From Stichopus chloronotus (Eukaryota > Echinodermata > Holothuroidea > Aspidochirotida > Stichopodidae), in the NCBI GenBank assembly GCA_021234535.1, contig CM037849.1, positions 1 through 64,000 of the forward strand: a stretch of DNA of 64,000 bases. The letters are read 5' to 3'. Shown piece after piece: positions 52,096 through 64,000 of this stretch. Each line of letters starts with the position of its first letter. Position 1 is the first letter of the stretch. Below the pieces are notes generated by a model, which was given only the letters and a program-made list of their open reading frames with translations, was not told where the DNA came from and did not search any database. The translations under genes and the position numbers were made by a program.

Positions 52096-55000
52096 GTGAG
52101 AAAATAATATAAGCCTATAGGCTATAGCCTGTACCTTGGCCTTTCCTTCGACAAGCTTACGGTAACAACACTGTACGCCTAAGTTAGGCCTAGCCCCTTA
52201 GGTCTACTCACCGTCCTAGCCTAGGCCTACACAACAGTACAGGGTTTAGCCAAACTGAGTCAAAACTAAAGTCAGTACCAATACCATATTACTAGTACAA
52301 CTACAAACAAGTAAGTTAGACTGCAAGAGCTTGGCGTTTAGACTGGAACATGTTCTCTGCCAACACTAAATTAAGAGTGCCTACTGTACAGTATACATGT
52401 TGTAGTGTTGCCCAGTTGATGCTTAACTTATTATCGATCTGTCAAATTTTAGCGAAAAGATAACTTGGGCTGCAAGTAGGCTACCCATCATTTGTACTTC
52501 CACTGGATAGCCTAGACGCCGCCTTATTGTTGGCCAATGTTACATGCAGGCATAGCCTAGCCAGGGTGGAGTCAGTTTGATAATATTGTCCTCGTCCCCT
52601 TCCCCTCCCTTCATCATTCATGTAACCGCAAAGCCATTGTAGGCTTCCAATCTAAAGGCCTATAGTAAGGTAGGCTACAATAAAGTGCTGTAACTTACAA
52701 GTTAACGTATGGGTATTTGGCCCTCCTTTTAACTTGTTTATGTTATGTTATATACATAACCTATAACAAGTTGAAAAGAGGGCCAAATACCCCCTAAAAT
52801 GCCCAAAGAAACATGCCCCCAAAGCAAAGTTAGAAACATGCCCCAAAACAAAAGTAAGAAACAAAACTGAACCATGAAGATACCGATAAGCAATTAAATT
52901 CTACCAGAACCTGAGAAAAACTTGTGGCTGTTAACCTTGAAACAGACTACAGAACTGGAGTGGACAAACTACTCAGGGAGGCTCTTCCATTCTATGGAAA
53001 AGCTAAATTTACTAACATTGTGTCTTCTTAAAGATTATACCATCCTTTTAGCATGACAATGAACCTGGGAATTAGTAAAAACCGTTAAAAAACTGCTACA
53101 ATTGCTCAGGGCATGTTGCGGTACTTAGTCTGTACAACATCATTAGACTCTGTGAAGGCTGCTTCTTGATGGACTTCCAAAAATCCAGTTAAGAATTTTG
53201 CTATCCCCAAGCCAAAAACATAGCTTGGGTGATGAGTATCTGCCTTTAATGTTATAATTCAAATAAACACCTATCCTGAAAATGTGAGCAAAATTTGTTA
53301 AAAATTGACCAATTTAAGCAGTTAATTGAAGTTCTAATTTTGTTACATATATTTGTGGTAAAAGGACATTATGCTGTGACCATCTGAGAAGTTTTAAGAT
53401 GTCAAAGCATGCAACTAAAACAATGTTATGTGGTATCTTTACTTCAAATTATATTTACAGATACGCTGGTGACGTGTCAGTATTTTGCATATGGGGAATA
53501 TGCCTGGGGTTTATTGACGCTGTCTTTCACTTTGCTGCCATCATTCATTGTTCAGTTCTTTAGTCTGAGGTGGTATCAGATGGATGAGGATCTTTCAAGA
53601 ACAAAATGGATTGCTCATGGCTTTCAGTTAGGACCTCTGTACAGGTAAGTAGTATAGGCAGATAAAACTGGTTTATATCTCAAACGAATCGGGAATGGAT
53701 TGTACCCATGTGCAACTTGGGAACGAGTAGTAACAGATCACAAGTGCACAGTTGTACTTGGTTTACCCCACTCTCTACATAAACTGTTGCTCCACTTTGA
53801 GCTCCCAGATACTGCTAGCTTTAAGGATGCAATTTATTTCAAAAGTGAATGTTCACTATCGAAGTTTACATCCTGTCAGACTTGTTTCAGTGTCAAATTT
53901 GGAATTTTTTCCTGCAACGCTTGCAGTGACGTCACTGGGGTCATCACATGCACATATTGTACAAGCGCCGTAGAGTTTCAAAACATGGGCACTATTCATC
54001 AACATTTCAGACTGAATTGTACCAGCACTAGTGTACATTGAACATTTTTTTTCTCAGATCATGTTCATTCTGTACAGTACAGTATCATGTACAGTAAAAT
54101 TTCAGTACTGCAAGTGGAAAACTATAGTTCTAAAAATAACAATAGCAGACCTGTACCTTACAAAATAAGTTTGACTGTAAGGTTTACAATTATACAGTAC
54201 TACCTGTTGCTGATTTGTTGTAGTCATTAGCTCTGATTGTAAGCTTGTTCCAGTAATGTGATTTGCCTATTTGCAAAACTGACCCTAATTGCTTGCTGTA
54301 CAGTATTTCAGATAGTATTGTACACCCACCTACAGTACAATATGCGTAAAATGCACTACTATTGGTCCAATTAGACCAGTTTGAATGGATGTGTGCTGTG
54401 TAAGTGTTCACTCAATTCCATATTATTGGCAAGCAACAAGTATGGTTGTGGATGTCAGTCGGAGCCCAGATGTCGCTGCTTCTCAATCACTAACTGAATC
54501 GTTTGTCATCGTTCTTCAGGCACATTGTCGTACTCCAGACAGGAATGGCGGCGAAAAAGTCTGGCGACCCTCTCGACTTTGATTTGCTGTACCACCAGCA
54601 GAGTGATGTCTGCATGTTGAGATTGTTTGAGTCCTTCATGGAGTCAGCACCTCAGGTGGTATTGCAGCTTTATATCATGGTGGCAACAAATGAAGAAAAC
54701 TTCTTTACAGGTTAGTAAAAAATAAAAAAAAAAAAAAAACATTTCTTACATACTGTAGGAGGACATTTCGTGGTACAGTAACTGACAAGCTTTTGTACTA
54801 CTTGAATTTGAAGAATTTCCTCTTCATATTGCATAAAATGACTTTCAGTAATCAGTGTACAGATACAATCTGTATACGATGGGTATATGCAAGCTACAGA
54901 ATTTTCAGGTATTTCTGCCATGCACTGTGAAGTTGCTTCAAGAAAATATTTCAAAGTCACCCTCCTAATACCAGTACTATACTTCTAAGGTCTAATGAGC

Positions 55001-58000
55001 TAAATTAAGGTTATAGTCAAGTAGATAAATATTACTGTGAGTTTTTTTTGGTCTTTTGAGAGAGATTTTGCCCAAATCTCAGGTGGCAAACAAAGACCAC
55101 TGTGTGATTCAATGGATGAACTTAAACTTCTCCATACAGTCGTCATTATCGAGTTGTGCAACAGCACTGTGTGAATTTATTATTTACAGAATTTCAGAAG
55201 CATTTTGTCAATGTGGAGACAAACAAGTTGAACTGGTTTGAAATGAGCTGCAGTTTAGTTAGGTTACTAGTTTACAGCTCAGTAACTAGCATGAGGTTTA
55301 TTTGGGCCAATTAGGTACTGTAAAGGGTTGGCATTGCCATGTAACTTCCTGGACAATAATGTTCTGTACAGTATGCAAAGTGCCTGCAGGAAACTATTGC
55401 AGTGTTCTTCAATCCCTTGTATGTCTAATAAGTGAAGGTGTAATGTGTATACTTAGGTTTCTCTTCCACTATGTCCCAAGAGAGGTCTGTCTGCATTACA
55501 TGTCTGCTGTATTTTCTGTTGTACCATGGCAGGTATCTCAGAGCTGTTCCGGGCCCTCCCGGGTCCCCCATTTGCTATGACTGTGTCTCAGTGCATTTCT
55601 GTTCTTCTGCAGTCTGTATCTATTCTAAGCTTTTGTCTCCTTCTGTACCTGTAGATCCTTCGTGACAGGCTAAATAATTATCTCTGTGTTTTTCTCTTCT
55701 ACTGCAGCCTGTATAGATCAAGACTTGTCTCCTAGATTCTCCCTGACGCATACTAAATACTGTCTCTGCATCGCTGTGTATTTCTGCACTACTGCATCTT
55801 GTATCTTACCTTCTGCCTCCTTGATTCTCCCTGACAGATACTAAGTATTATCACTGTGTCTTTCTATCCTACTTTAGGTATCTCAGCCACTGTCTCCCTC
55901 GTCTCTCTCTGCTGGGCTATCGCTGTCTATAGCAGGATACACAGGAGGGTCAGAGAAGACAAGACGGTGGTCTCCTGGCCTGGCGTGCTGCTCCAAGCGG
56001 TCTGGCGAATTGGAATGATATCTTCCAGGGTCATTGCTCTCGTACTCTTCGCGACCGCCTTCAAGTCTTACGTTTTCGTCGTCATCGGTATGTTTACGAC
56101 TTCAAGTTAAGAGGAAATTTACTTGTCGCCTGGAATTTGATTCAGACGAGTGTTCGATTTAGGATTTATGAACCAAAGCACAGATTGCACCCCAGTTCTT
56201 TTCTAGCTGTACTGTCAAATTGCTAATTTGCATAGAAGGTAATGCATACTCTACTCTATGAACAGTGTGTTGCAGTGTATGTCTCCCAAATTTCCATGTC
56301 AGCAGGACACTGTGTAATGTAGCAGTATACTCATTGATTCCAGGCTCACAGTGTAAATAGCAGTACAAGTCTGCTGATATTCAGTCAGTGTTTGTTTTAA
56401 ACAATTAATGCCGCCAAGTCCTTCCCTTCCTAAAGTACACCAAGAAAGTGGGGAGTGGGGAAGATTTGGCTTGAAACAAAAGCTGTGTAAGATACTAGAA
56501 TACAGCACATCAAAGGTCTCGTACTGGTACATACCTCAAATTGTGTCATTGATCAAGTTTCTGTCAGTCGGTCGGTTTTCAAGTGAGCGTTGATCACAGA
56601 AGCTGAAGAAATGAGATCAGGAGAATGACATCATTCTATCTACACTGACAGAGGCCAGACATGTATACTGTATGTCAAGGGAGTGACAACATTTACTGTA
56701 ATACTGTGCATACACTGCAGTACATACCACATTATATCCCTTGTAATGACACTGCAAGTAGAACCTGCATACTGTGTACGTCAACATTTCCCAGAGTGTA
56801 GCATACACTGCACTTTCATAGGTGCATGTAACATTTGGAATTCATTGCACAATCAAATTAACATATCTGAATCTAAATTCAGTGAAAAACTTGGATGCAC
56901 ACTGTAAGTATGGAGAGTGGAGACACAACTTATCTGTGGCTTTTTGCCTCCAAATAGAACACTATAGTACAGCACTTTCGTTAGCTGAACTTGACAAAGC
57001 ACACAGCAATTACACCAAGTAAAGTAAGGAGCAGTCTCTCTATGGCAGCAATTAAAACTGAAAGGGTAGTAACGGCATATTGACCATCTGATGGCAACAA
57101 TGTAGAAAGTACGCATTTCTGCAACCCTTAGCAGATAAAGGTTTACATTGTGTGGTGAATTCTGTCCCCAGATGAACACGTTCCCACAGTCCAGCTTGCA
57201 GAATACCTCAGATGTATTTCACAACAAACAAATGAAGGATAAGGAAATTTCAAAAATGCAATGCTACTGTCCGCCAGTTGAACTGTTAAAAAAAACCATG
57301 GAGAATATAAGCAGTTCGTAGAACCCTTCTCACCAAATGTGTACACTATCTTGGGTGGACCCATGTACAGTATTAAAGAATCATCCAGTCATTTCAGTCC
57401 TGTTGCTACCTGTCACTCTTTGAATCTGAAATTTTGAGGATCAGAAAGTCTGGAGATTTATCAAGAATCCTGTACTACGTTGATTGTGGATGAACACATG
57501 CGAAATTTGCCTACTCTTTTCGATAGTGTTCAGAGGATAACGAGGTAGGGGGTGAACCGAAAATCCCATACAACACCAAACCTGCTCCTGGACTGCCATT
57601 TAATGTCCCATCCGACTGACAAGATTGTATACCTAGTCTTTAGCCACTTTCCAATAGGCTGGAAGGGGTGGAGGACCTGCCCAGCTCACTGGCAGCTGCT
57701 CATTATCTGTACCGAGCAACCTGAAGCGGATGAGTCCTGAATCAGACAACAGGAACTCAAATTGAAGTCACCACGTAGCCCCTACTGTAAGCAACACTGT
57801 ACATACAGTAGCTTTAATGAACAAGTGATGTTGAATCACCAGAAAATTTCCAAGTGGTTCCACTGTGATTTGATCTGGGGACCTAATGATTACAAGACTG
57901 ATACACCAAGCTAACCACCCACCCTAAACCTCCACCCCACTGATTAGAAATTATGTAAACATGAACAATCCAAATTCTGTGTCATTCTACATTATACAGT

Positions 58001-61000
58001 ATACTGCAGTTTTTAGCTCACTAAAATAAAGATTTGCACTAAAAGTGTTGTTGATGGTGAGCAAAATTATGCAAATGATCACCCAATGGTGTGCATGCAG
58101 TATTTTGCATAGCTGAGAGAAGGGAAACGTCATCAAAGTTCTCGATCTCAATCACCATTTATTTAAAGGCTAAGCCACATAATCTATTGATGCTGGTTAA
58201 GTCTGTGTGCGGCAGGAAGCTATCTCTTGGATATTTTTACAAAATAAACTAACACTAAGTTCATACTTTGAGACTAAATTTAAACATTCCTACCACGTAA
58301 TTTAAAATAGTTCTTATATTTCTGTCTCCTCAAAGTTTGCTTCAGTTTTTGTGCAATATTCTTCACATATTAACATGACTTCCTTAGTGTGTTCCTTTGG
58401 ACCTTTGCCACTGATTGTAATTTCTTTGCCCTGATTTTAATTTCTTTCCCTACTGCATGCACATTGCCTCACTCAGCCATTCACTGGTTCGTGATGGCCA
58501 TTTGGGTGTATCTCCAGGACACCGACTTCTGTCGAAGTTGGTTGGAAGAGAGGCTCTTCAACGCTGTCATTGCCGAAGTCTACATCTTCTGCTTCTTCAA
58601 CCTGAAGGAGGGGACCTCCAGATACCGGGTCTTCGTCTTCTACGCCATCATATTCCTGGAAAATGTCTTCTGTTTGATTCTCTGGAACAGCAGTGCCGTC
58701 GAGAAGGGATTCTACACTGAGGTTGGCTTCTCTATTGTCTTCGGAGGTTTCTTCGTTGGTGAGTTCTCACACAGATGTAGCTGCTTTTGTTAATACCTCA
58801 CAATACAGTGCCCTCACACGTGGAATCTGTTGACCCAGTTGAAGAGTATTTAAGCAAGTGTGAATACATCAAAATTCAAATGAAGCAGATGATAGCTAAG
58901 TGTGCTGGATGATTATCCCCCAAATACATGCAACAGAAATTTTACTGAGTCATTTGATGGTGAGATTCCATGTGACTTGAGTTTCAGAGTGTTTGCAGTT
59001 TTACACGTAAAGTACAAATTGGGACTGGGATTATACTGTACTAGCTAAGCCATATGTCAGTGGTTATTAATATCTCTGTGTAGGTGACTGGTTTATGTGA
59101 TCAACAGCCTATGTAGGGATGTGCTATAAGGGAAGTGATGCCCCCCCTTTTGAAAATTTTTGTAGAAGATTGCTTTGGTTAAAAACAATGAAAGTTTTTG
59201 CAATGCCATGTTTTTGGATAAATCTTGCTTCCTCTCCAAAAACCACACCAGTGTGAATATGGTTAAAAATTTCTGCTATCAGTTTATTTTTAGCATCTGT
59301 GGACGACAAGGCTAGTTGTTCAGTAATCTTAGTGGTGGAATTTAACTGAATTTAACTAAATATTTCCTTGAATGGTGGTCAGCAATTGCAGTTTGTTGGC
59401 TGAAATTGGCCACCACTGTCCCCTCTAGAGCTGTACATTCCTGATTGAGAATTTATTGATCACAAAGGTAGCAAAGACAAAGAAAACAAGAATACAGCAT
59501 CAAATATTCACACATCCACTGGTTGACCAAGTTATTCACATCCAACTCATTGCCGTATAGTCCTTTGTTTATATACAGCACAGGAGGCCATCATGTATAC
59601 TTTGTAGAGTGTTGTACAGATTTCTTGTGAACCATGAAGTACACAAATGCTGACTGGCAAGGAGCATAAAATTGCTGACCTCCAACTGGCACTTAACATA
59701 TCAACTTTAAGAAAACAGTATGTGCTTACAAAAATCACACCTTACAACACACAACATACCATTTGATCATGACTTATGCTCGCAAATCATGTGACTCTGA
59801 TTTTAAGCATCGTGATCCTCGAATTATGAAATGCACTTGAAGTCATAAATTACACAAGTTACGTAGGAGCGATTATCCTCCTGCAGGTGTATTCATAGCA
59901 CTAAGACACATGCATTGGCCTGCTGTATTGGGCAAGTACGCATCGTTGATGAAAAAAAGAAATAAAAATGGGTAAAGTGGAAAAAATTAATGACTAAAAA
60001 TGGTGGTAGATTCCCTAAGGGGAACTGTGAAGCACATTTGCCAGTTTAAACAATTAACCAGCACTCAAAGTGGACTGGCGACAACCCTGGCTGAGTACAC
60101 CTGTAAGGATTTTGCTGATTCTGTGTTATGAAGTGAAGTGAAATATATTGTCCTCATGATTATCAGGAAACTCATGTGGAATACATCTCACTGAGTGTAG
60201 AATTTGATGGTACAGCAATCCTGTAAATGAACTCTGCAGTATCTATTTTCTTAAAAAAAAAAAGCAAAGCAAAAAGGTGCACAGACAGAAAGAAACAGTG
60301 TAAGCTATTCCTGGGAGAGATAACCAAAATGTGACTGTTATTCACACACGTGCACAGATCTTTTGGTATCGTGGGAAGCCTTTCTCCTTCTAAGTCTTAT
60401 TTATTTCTTCCTGCATATTCCTCCTGCAATGCGTCTGTCACAAGCTGTCAAAAATATTGCATTTCTCCAGAAAATCCTTATCAATAGAAAAAACGGTCCT
60501 TATTCGAGCTCAAGATGCCCTCTTGGGTTGTCTTCATTTGATACTTTTGCAGTTGCAACCAGCCAAAACCACAAAATACGGAAAAGTGTCACTTGTTCTT
60601 TTTTCACTTATTATTCTTGCTTATTATTGTTATTATTTTTGGGCAAGTCTTTCCCAACATTTCACAACTTTGTTCTCTTTTTTTTTCACAGGTGTTACCA
60701 GTATGATCCTTTACTATAGATTCCTTCATCCTCACTCATCAGTAGTTTGCTGTAAAAGCAACAACAAGAACAAACATCAGTCCTGCCTCAGGCACGAAGA
60801 CGTGTTGAACGTCTCAAAACGGAAGGGGCTGGATGCTGAGATAAGCCCTCGTTCGCTCACCCCTTCGCCGTGTCCGCAGGTCATTGATCAACATAGCACC
60901 CCTCTTGCCTTGCCAATGTCAGAATTCACCACTCCTGCATCCAGGCCATTGTCTCCCGGGTCGAAGATGATACTCAGCACCACCACGTATCAGGATGAGG

Positions 61001-62565
61001 TATCTCAAACCACAGGCAAGGAGGGGCATTCGAAAGGGCTCCATAGGGCAAAGAGTGAGGGCTATCTCTTCCAGGAAAATGATGCATCCGTCGGGGTGAC
61101 TGGTGTGTCGGTAGCTAAGTCCCTCACCGGCCTCAGTTTTACCAAGTCTCCAATAGCAGACTCGACCTCTCTCTGGATGGATCAATTTGCTCGAGAGAGA
61201 AAAAGTTTGACTCAAGATTTCTTCAGATTTCTCAGTCCTGATGACCACATGGGAGATGATAACGTAAACAGGGTGGATGTTCAGAATGCCAGTGCTGGAG
61301 TAGCTGATTCAAGGGAGCCTGCCAGGGAACAGGATGAAAAATCCCAGTCACTTCTAAGGGTGGATTCGGTCAGCAAGAGGTTGCTCAAGGGGGGCGCCGA
61401 TCGTAAGATGCATCGCTCATTCAGGAGGCAGCTGCGATTTGAAGACAAAGGAGAATTCAAAGGACAGGTGTTGGTCACGTCAGAGTTTGATGGCGGTGCC
61501 GGCAGTACAGGGAAGAGTGACATGAAGCAACCTGGCATGACTATCCCCATGGAGATACCCATTGATAATGTCAAAGCCAAACTGAAAGTCTTTGAGGCTC
61601 TTAGTCCGTCAAAGACCGACTCCAGTAATTCATCACCTCTGGGTGGCAAGTTAACCAAAGGAACTGATAGCACCAAACAGGCTGAGAAAGTTGCAAGAGC
61701 TGAGAACGATGCGAGAACTCAGAGCACTGCAGGAAATGATGACACCGTAGGAATACACTCTCCGAAACAAAGTGGTGAGCCTGCCCTCTGTCAGAACAAA
61801 ATCGGTCAGGATGGGTCATCGCTAGGTCTCTCTGGGTGTAATTTTGGTGAAGGGTTGCATGATGGAAACACGTCGAATTTGAGACATGCATTGACCCATT
61901 TAGGTCACAAAGAGTCAAGTGTGAAGCATGAAAAACCAGATCAGGTTCTTGGAATTGATGGTAATCATTTGGGAAACAGCCGAACAGATGGTACCGCAAA
62001 TGATCATGCAGAATATCACGATTCTGATCTTACGCAGTCCGATCGACCGATATTTGCAGAGGTGACATGTGAAAGCGAAGAGTTATTTCAAACTCAGAGA
62101 CGTCCATGTATGGGGAAAGACTTCCAGAAGTCTACGGAAGCAATTCAAGAGCCAATCAACACTGTGCAAGGGGATGATTTCATAGATTTGCACCTGGAGG
62201 AAAAGATTCTCGTTGGAGACAGTAAAGTTGAAACACAGATGCAACAGGTACTAGGCTACAACTTTGAGCAGAAAAATGTCAACAAGTATTCATCGGCACA
62301 GTCTGTCTCGCCACTGAATGAGATCCAAATTGTCCGGCATACGATTCCGAATCAGTACAGAAAGTCTTCCGCCGGTAAAGAGAACAGAACTGGCAAAACC
62401 AGGAAATCGTTTGGAAATGTGAAAATCGAAGACATCAAAGAAAGCATAGCGAACACTCCGCAAAAGGACATTACGATAAGGTCAAGAAGATCTTTTAGCA
62501 AAATTCCCACTGACATCGTGGCCAAAAGGGTGTCGAAGCTTACCAGTACCCCAGAGAATCCATGA
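51759..62565 (+). CDS. XK-related (XKR) family membrane protein, six exons
   Basis: Exons are 51759-52095, 53461-53644, 54520-54710, 55878-56087, 58477-58758 and 60692-62565, all GT-AG with matching phases (1, 2, 1, 1, 1). They give 1025 codons plus stop from the first open codon of exon 1. XK-family hallmarks appear in order: a first membrane helix ending DLVTD, ALTL-like WGLLTLSFTLLPSFIVQFFS, HGFQLGPLYR, ESAPQVVLQLY, and FFNLKEG with FLENVFC in exon 5. Family members are plasma-membrane proteins; vertebrate XKR4, XKR8 and XKR9 are caspase-activated phospholipid scramblases and XK partners VPS13A. The core ends at about residue 420. The remaining ~600 residues form a polar Ser/Thr/Lys/Asp tail, much longer than in vertebrate members (~580-650 in total). 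No in-frame ATG precedes the first helix, so an upstream exon must supply the start. The exact XKR subtype cannot be assigned. Confidence 0.9.
52096..53460 (+). other. XKR intron 1, with foldback hairpin
   Basis: Donor ACTG|GTGAGA and acceptor TATATTTACAG. The intron contains an 83-bp foldback at 52711-52793. No other features. Confidence 0.8.
52711..52793. repeat. ~83-bp foldback hairpin
   Basis: GGGTATTTGGCCCTCCTTTT and AACTTGTT are mirrored by AACAAG and TTGAAAAGAGGGCCAAATAC CCC. This gives arms of ~35 bp with few mismatches around a short TA-rich loop. It may be a tiny MITE. Transcribed within the XKR pre-mRNA, it would fold as a hairpin of precursor-miRNA size. Confidence 0.85.
53461..53644 (+). 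CDS. XKR exon 2: second membrane region
   Basis: It completes a split Asp codon and encodes TLVTCQYFAYGEYAWGLLTL, then LPSFIVQFFSLRWYQMDEDL, ending at HGFQLGPLYR. It matches the conserved XK region around helices 2 and 3 (WW/F-LTL, P-S-QxFSxRW). The donor is ACAG|GTAAGT. Confidence 0.9.
53645..54519 (+). other. XKR intron 2
   Basis: Phase 2, GTAAGT donor and CGTTCTTCAG acceptor. Contains anonymous short frames only. Confidence 0.8.
54520..54710 (+). CDS. XKR exon 3: cytosolic loop and ESAPQ helix
   Basis: Encodes HIVVLQTGMAAKKSGDPLDF, then DVCMLRLFESFMESAPQVVL and QLYIMVAT. The ESAPQxVLQL motif is the best-conserved signature of the XK family. Donor ACAG|GTTAGT. Confidence 0.93.
54711..55877 (+). 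other. XKR intron 3
   Basis: Contains a poly(A) run at 54724-54739 and pyrimidine-rich sequence with several weakly similar CTGCAxCxTGTAT blocks (55610-55810) close to the acceptor. No gene inside. Confidence 0.75.
55878..56087 (+). CDS. XKR exon 4: two membrane helices
   Basis: Encodes GISATVSLVSLCWAIAVYSR, a basic loop, then WPGVLLQAVWRIGMISSRVI and ALVLFATAFKSYVFVVI. It corresponds to the family's region after the ESAPQ helix (SLxWALxxY, RVIxxALFA). Phase 1 on both sides. Confidence 0.92.
56088..58476 (+). other. XKR intron 4, with a tRNA-SINE-like segment
   Basis: A 2.4-kb intron holding a tRNA-derived SINE-like sequence at 57839-57925. Nothing else recognised. Confidence 0.75.
57839..57925 (-). 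repeat. tRNA-derived SINE-like segment
   Basis: On the minus strand, GGTTAGCTTGGTGTATCAG (A-box-like) is followed by GTCTTGTAATCATTAGGTCC and a diverged B box (CCCAGATCAAATC). The anticodon-arm-like middle and the order match tRNA-derived SINE heads. It is too diverged to be a functional tRNA. Confidence 0.5.
58477..58758 (+). CDS. XKR exon 5: FNLKEG region and late membrane helices
   Basis: Encodes AIHWFVMAIWVYLQDTDFCR, then ERLFNAVIAEVYIFCFFNLK with EG, then RVFVFYAIIFLENVFCLILW and GFSIVFGGFFV. The FN(L/V)KEG motif and the LLEN-type helix match XKR4/6/7. Acceptor TTGCCTCACTCAG, donor GTTG|GTGAGT. Confidence 0.93.
58759..60691 (+). other. XKR intron 5
   Basis: Strong polypyrimidine tract and TTTTTTTTCACAG acceptor. 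The reading frame that appears to begin at 60457 runs through this intron tail and is open only by chance; the coding exon begins at 60692. Confidence 0.8.
60692..62565 (+). CDS. XKR last exon: final helix end and long C-terminal tail
   Basis: It begins with VTSMILYYRFLHPHSSVVCC, matching the family's terminal helix (YYxFFHP), then a cysteine-rich juxtamembrane patch (CCKSN...CLRHED). The rest, ~600 residues, is polar and probably disordered, with Ser-Pro sites (SPRSLTPSPCP, LSPGSK, LSPSKTDSS), basic patches, and a C-terminal KENRTGKTRKSFGN and RSRRSFSK region. A DFID motif at about 62176-62187 fits the DxxD caspase pattern used by vertebrate XKR activation, but this is speculative. The exon is open for 624 codons with no lesion and ends at TGA 62563-62565. 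Confidence 0.92.
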
Positions 62566-64000
62566 AATCCAGTTGTGCATTCAAGGGTAAAAACAAATAT
62601 CTTCCCGACAAGAAGTAATCTCTTTCCTTAGTGAAAGATAGCAGTCATAACCACACCTTCACGTTGATGTACTTGCTTTCTTTTTTTCTTTTTTTTTTTC
62701 ACCAATATTTTGCTAAGGAATTAAAAAGAAAATGGTAGCATGGCCACAAACAAGGCAAGCTGCATGTAACTATTTACATGCCAGATTCTGTTCATGCTTT
62801 TCGAAGGATGCTGTCCCTGTGTTTGTGCCTCTCTACCGTGACTTATAGGGACAGGGAGGGCTCTTTCTGCTTTGATCATCAAATTTCCTTATTCTTTCCA
62901 TAGAAACTGGAAGTCGAGGAAATAAGTACTTCTTTGAGGTGGTGTTATTGTAGACTGTCTGCAACAGCCACTGAAGGAAGATTCTTTGGTTCTGTCAGGT
63001 ATTATTGTGCATGTATTCAGACACGAAGTCGAACTTCAAATTATGTGAGATGCCAAAGTATTTTTCTTTTTTTTTTTCTAATTGTTTTTAGGGCATTTTT
63101 AATATCGAAGAAGCCCCATATCACTATGTAACCATAGTCTTGATTCTGCATTAGAGTGTTATTTTACCTTTGTTTTCTACAATATATTGAACAATGTAAT
63201 GTTTTCCTCGTAAGTCCCTGCTACTGTAATCACAGGGAAGTTCATGGAATGGTATCTCGCCATAAATTTTAATCAGTCAACACATAGCAACATGTCTTTG
63301 ATCATTGGGTAGGTTCTGTACCATAATCCATACTGATGACAGCAGAATCTTTTGATGGGTTGCTAAATTATCTTGACTCTAAGACCTCTGAAAGTTTTAA
63401 TATCATTGTAATCTCGTAAATGACTTGCAGGTGCTTTCAGTTTTCTTCAAGCAGGATGGTGGCACAGTGCAATCAAGCATCACAGCCAGCCAATTCATGT
63501 GCTTTCGGTGGACTAGAAAGTTCTTTCAAAATCAACAAATTTGAGAGAATTCGTAAGCCGCATTTCGCCCACCACTGTATTGGCAGTGAAGTTCATTCAG
63601 TGGGATTTTGTCATGTATTTTAATTGGTCAACCCATAACAACATTTGTAAGCTGCATTTTTAAATGTTTTCAATATTTAAAATACTAATATTAGTCAAGG
63701 TAAGGTGCTAGAAATATTTGTCATCCTTCTGTACACTCAGGGATGTAAAACATGTACCGGTACATAGTAGTGTGTTGGAGTGAATGCGGTTATTAACTTT
63801 ATATACTGAACTCGCAAAATGTCCCCTGGAATGAAGTGATGTCACCAAAACAATGTTCCAAGCGAGTCAACCCTTCAGTCTCATTTTACTACCGTCGACT
63901 CTGCAGAAGTCAAGCATTATTTATCACTTACATCGTAATTCATGCCTTGAAGGACAGTTGCTTAACTTTAGTCAAGAAGCAACGACACAATTGTTGAAGG
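62566..64000 (+). other. XKR 3' UTR and downstream sequence
   Basis: AT-rich, with T-rich runs near 62680-62700 and 63061-63078. An ATTAAA at 62720-62725 is a weak candidate poly(A) signal. No further gene recognised up to the window end. Confidence 0.4.

Noticed and set aside
60457..60691. N-terminal extension of the XKR last exon (frame from 60457)
   Set aside because: Lies in the intron; the strong acceptor at 60691 and phase 1 joining to exon 5 define the coding start at 60692.

Overview
This is an intron-rich metazoan window. GT-AG splice sites with consistent codon phases, long introns, dense microsatellites, small TTAA-flanked inverted-repeat elements and a non-LTR retrotransposon insertion exclude a prokaryote. 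The base composition, more than fifteen poly(C)/poly(G) tracts and a multi-TIR/SAM gene suggest a marine invertebrate deuterostome, most likely an echinoderm. That assignment is an inference. A run of exactly 100 N (43465-43564) is a scaffold gap.

Layout. Positions 1-27500 hold no gene I can support. This stretch is repeat-rich: (AT)n, (GAT)n, (GGAT)n/(GATA)n, an ~0.8 kb GAGTA/GAGTG minisatellite, a foldback element at 11877-12441, and three copies of a second small element at 8.4, 10.0 and 16.2 kb. Positions 27522-40160 (minus strand) hold a gene whose exons encode TIR, SAM, TIR and TIR domains in that order. The long exon for TIR1, SAM and the start of TIR2 is intact. The three downstream exons keep good splice sites and matching phases but carry an in-frame stop and about five indels. 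Around 43.2-44.0 kb (minus) lie two or three exon-like segments of an unidentified gene interrupted by the gap. Positions 47371-48081 hold a 5'-truncated non-LTR retrotransposon with a poly(A) tail and a perfect 19-bp target-site duplication.

From 51759 to 62565 (plus strand) lies a six-exon XK-related (XKR) family gene whose exon phases all fit. It encodes the multi-pass XK core followed by an unusually long (~600 residue) polar C-terminal tail. Its initiator methionine is not visible in the first recognised exon, so an upstream start exon is expected.

The two main genes need not work together. XKR proteins are plasma-membrane proteins, some of them caspase-activated phospholipid scramblases. 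TIR/SAM proteins are cytosolic signalling adaptors or NAD-consuming enzymes. The most interesting observation is the split state of the TIR gene: a clean TIR1-SAM exon followed by decayed TIR2/TIR3 exons.
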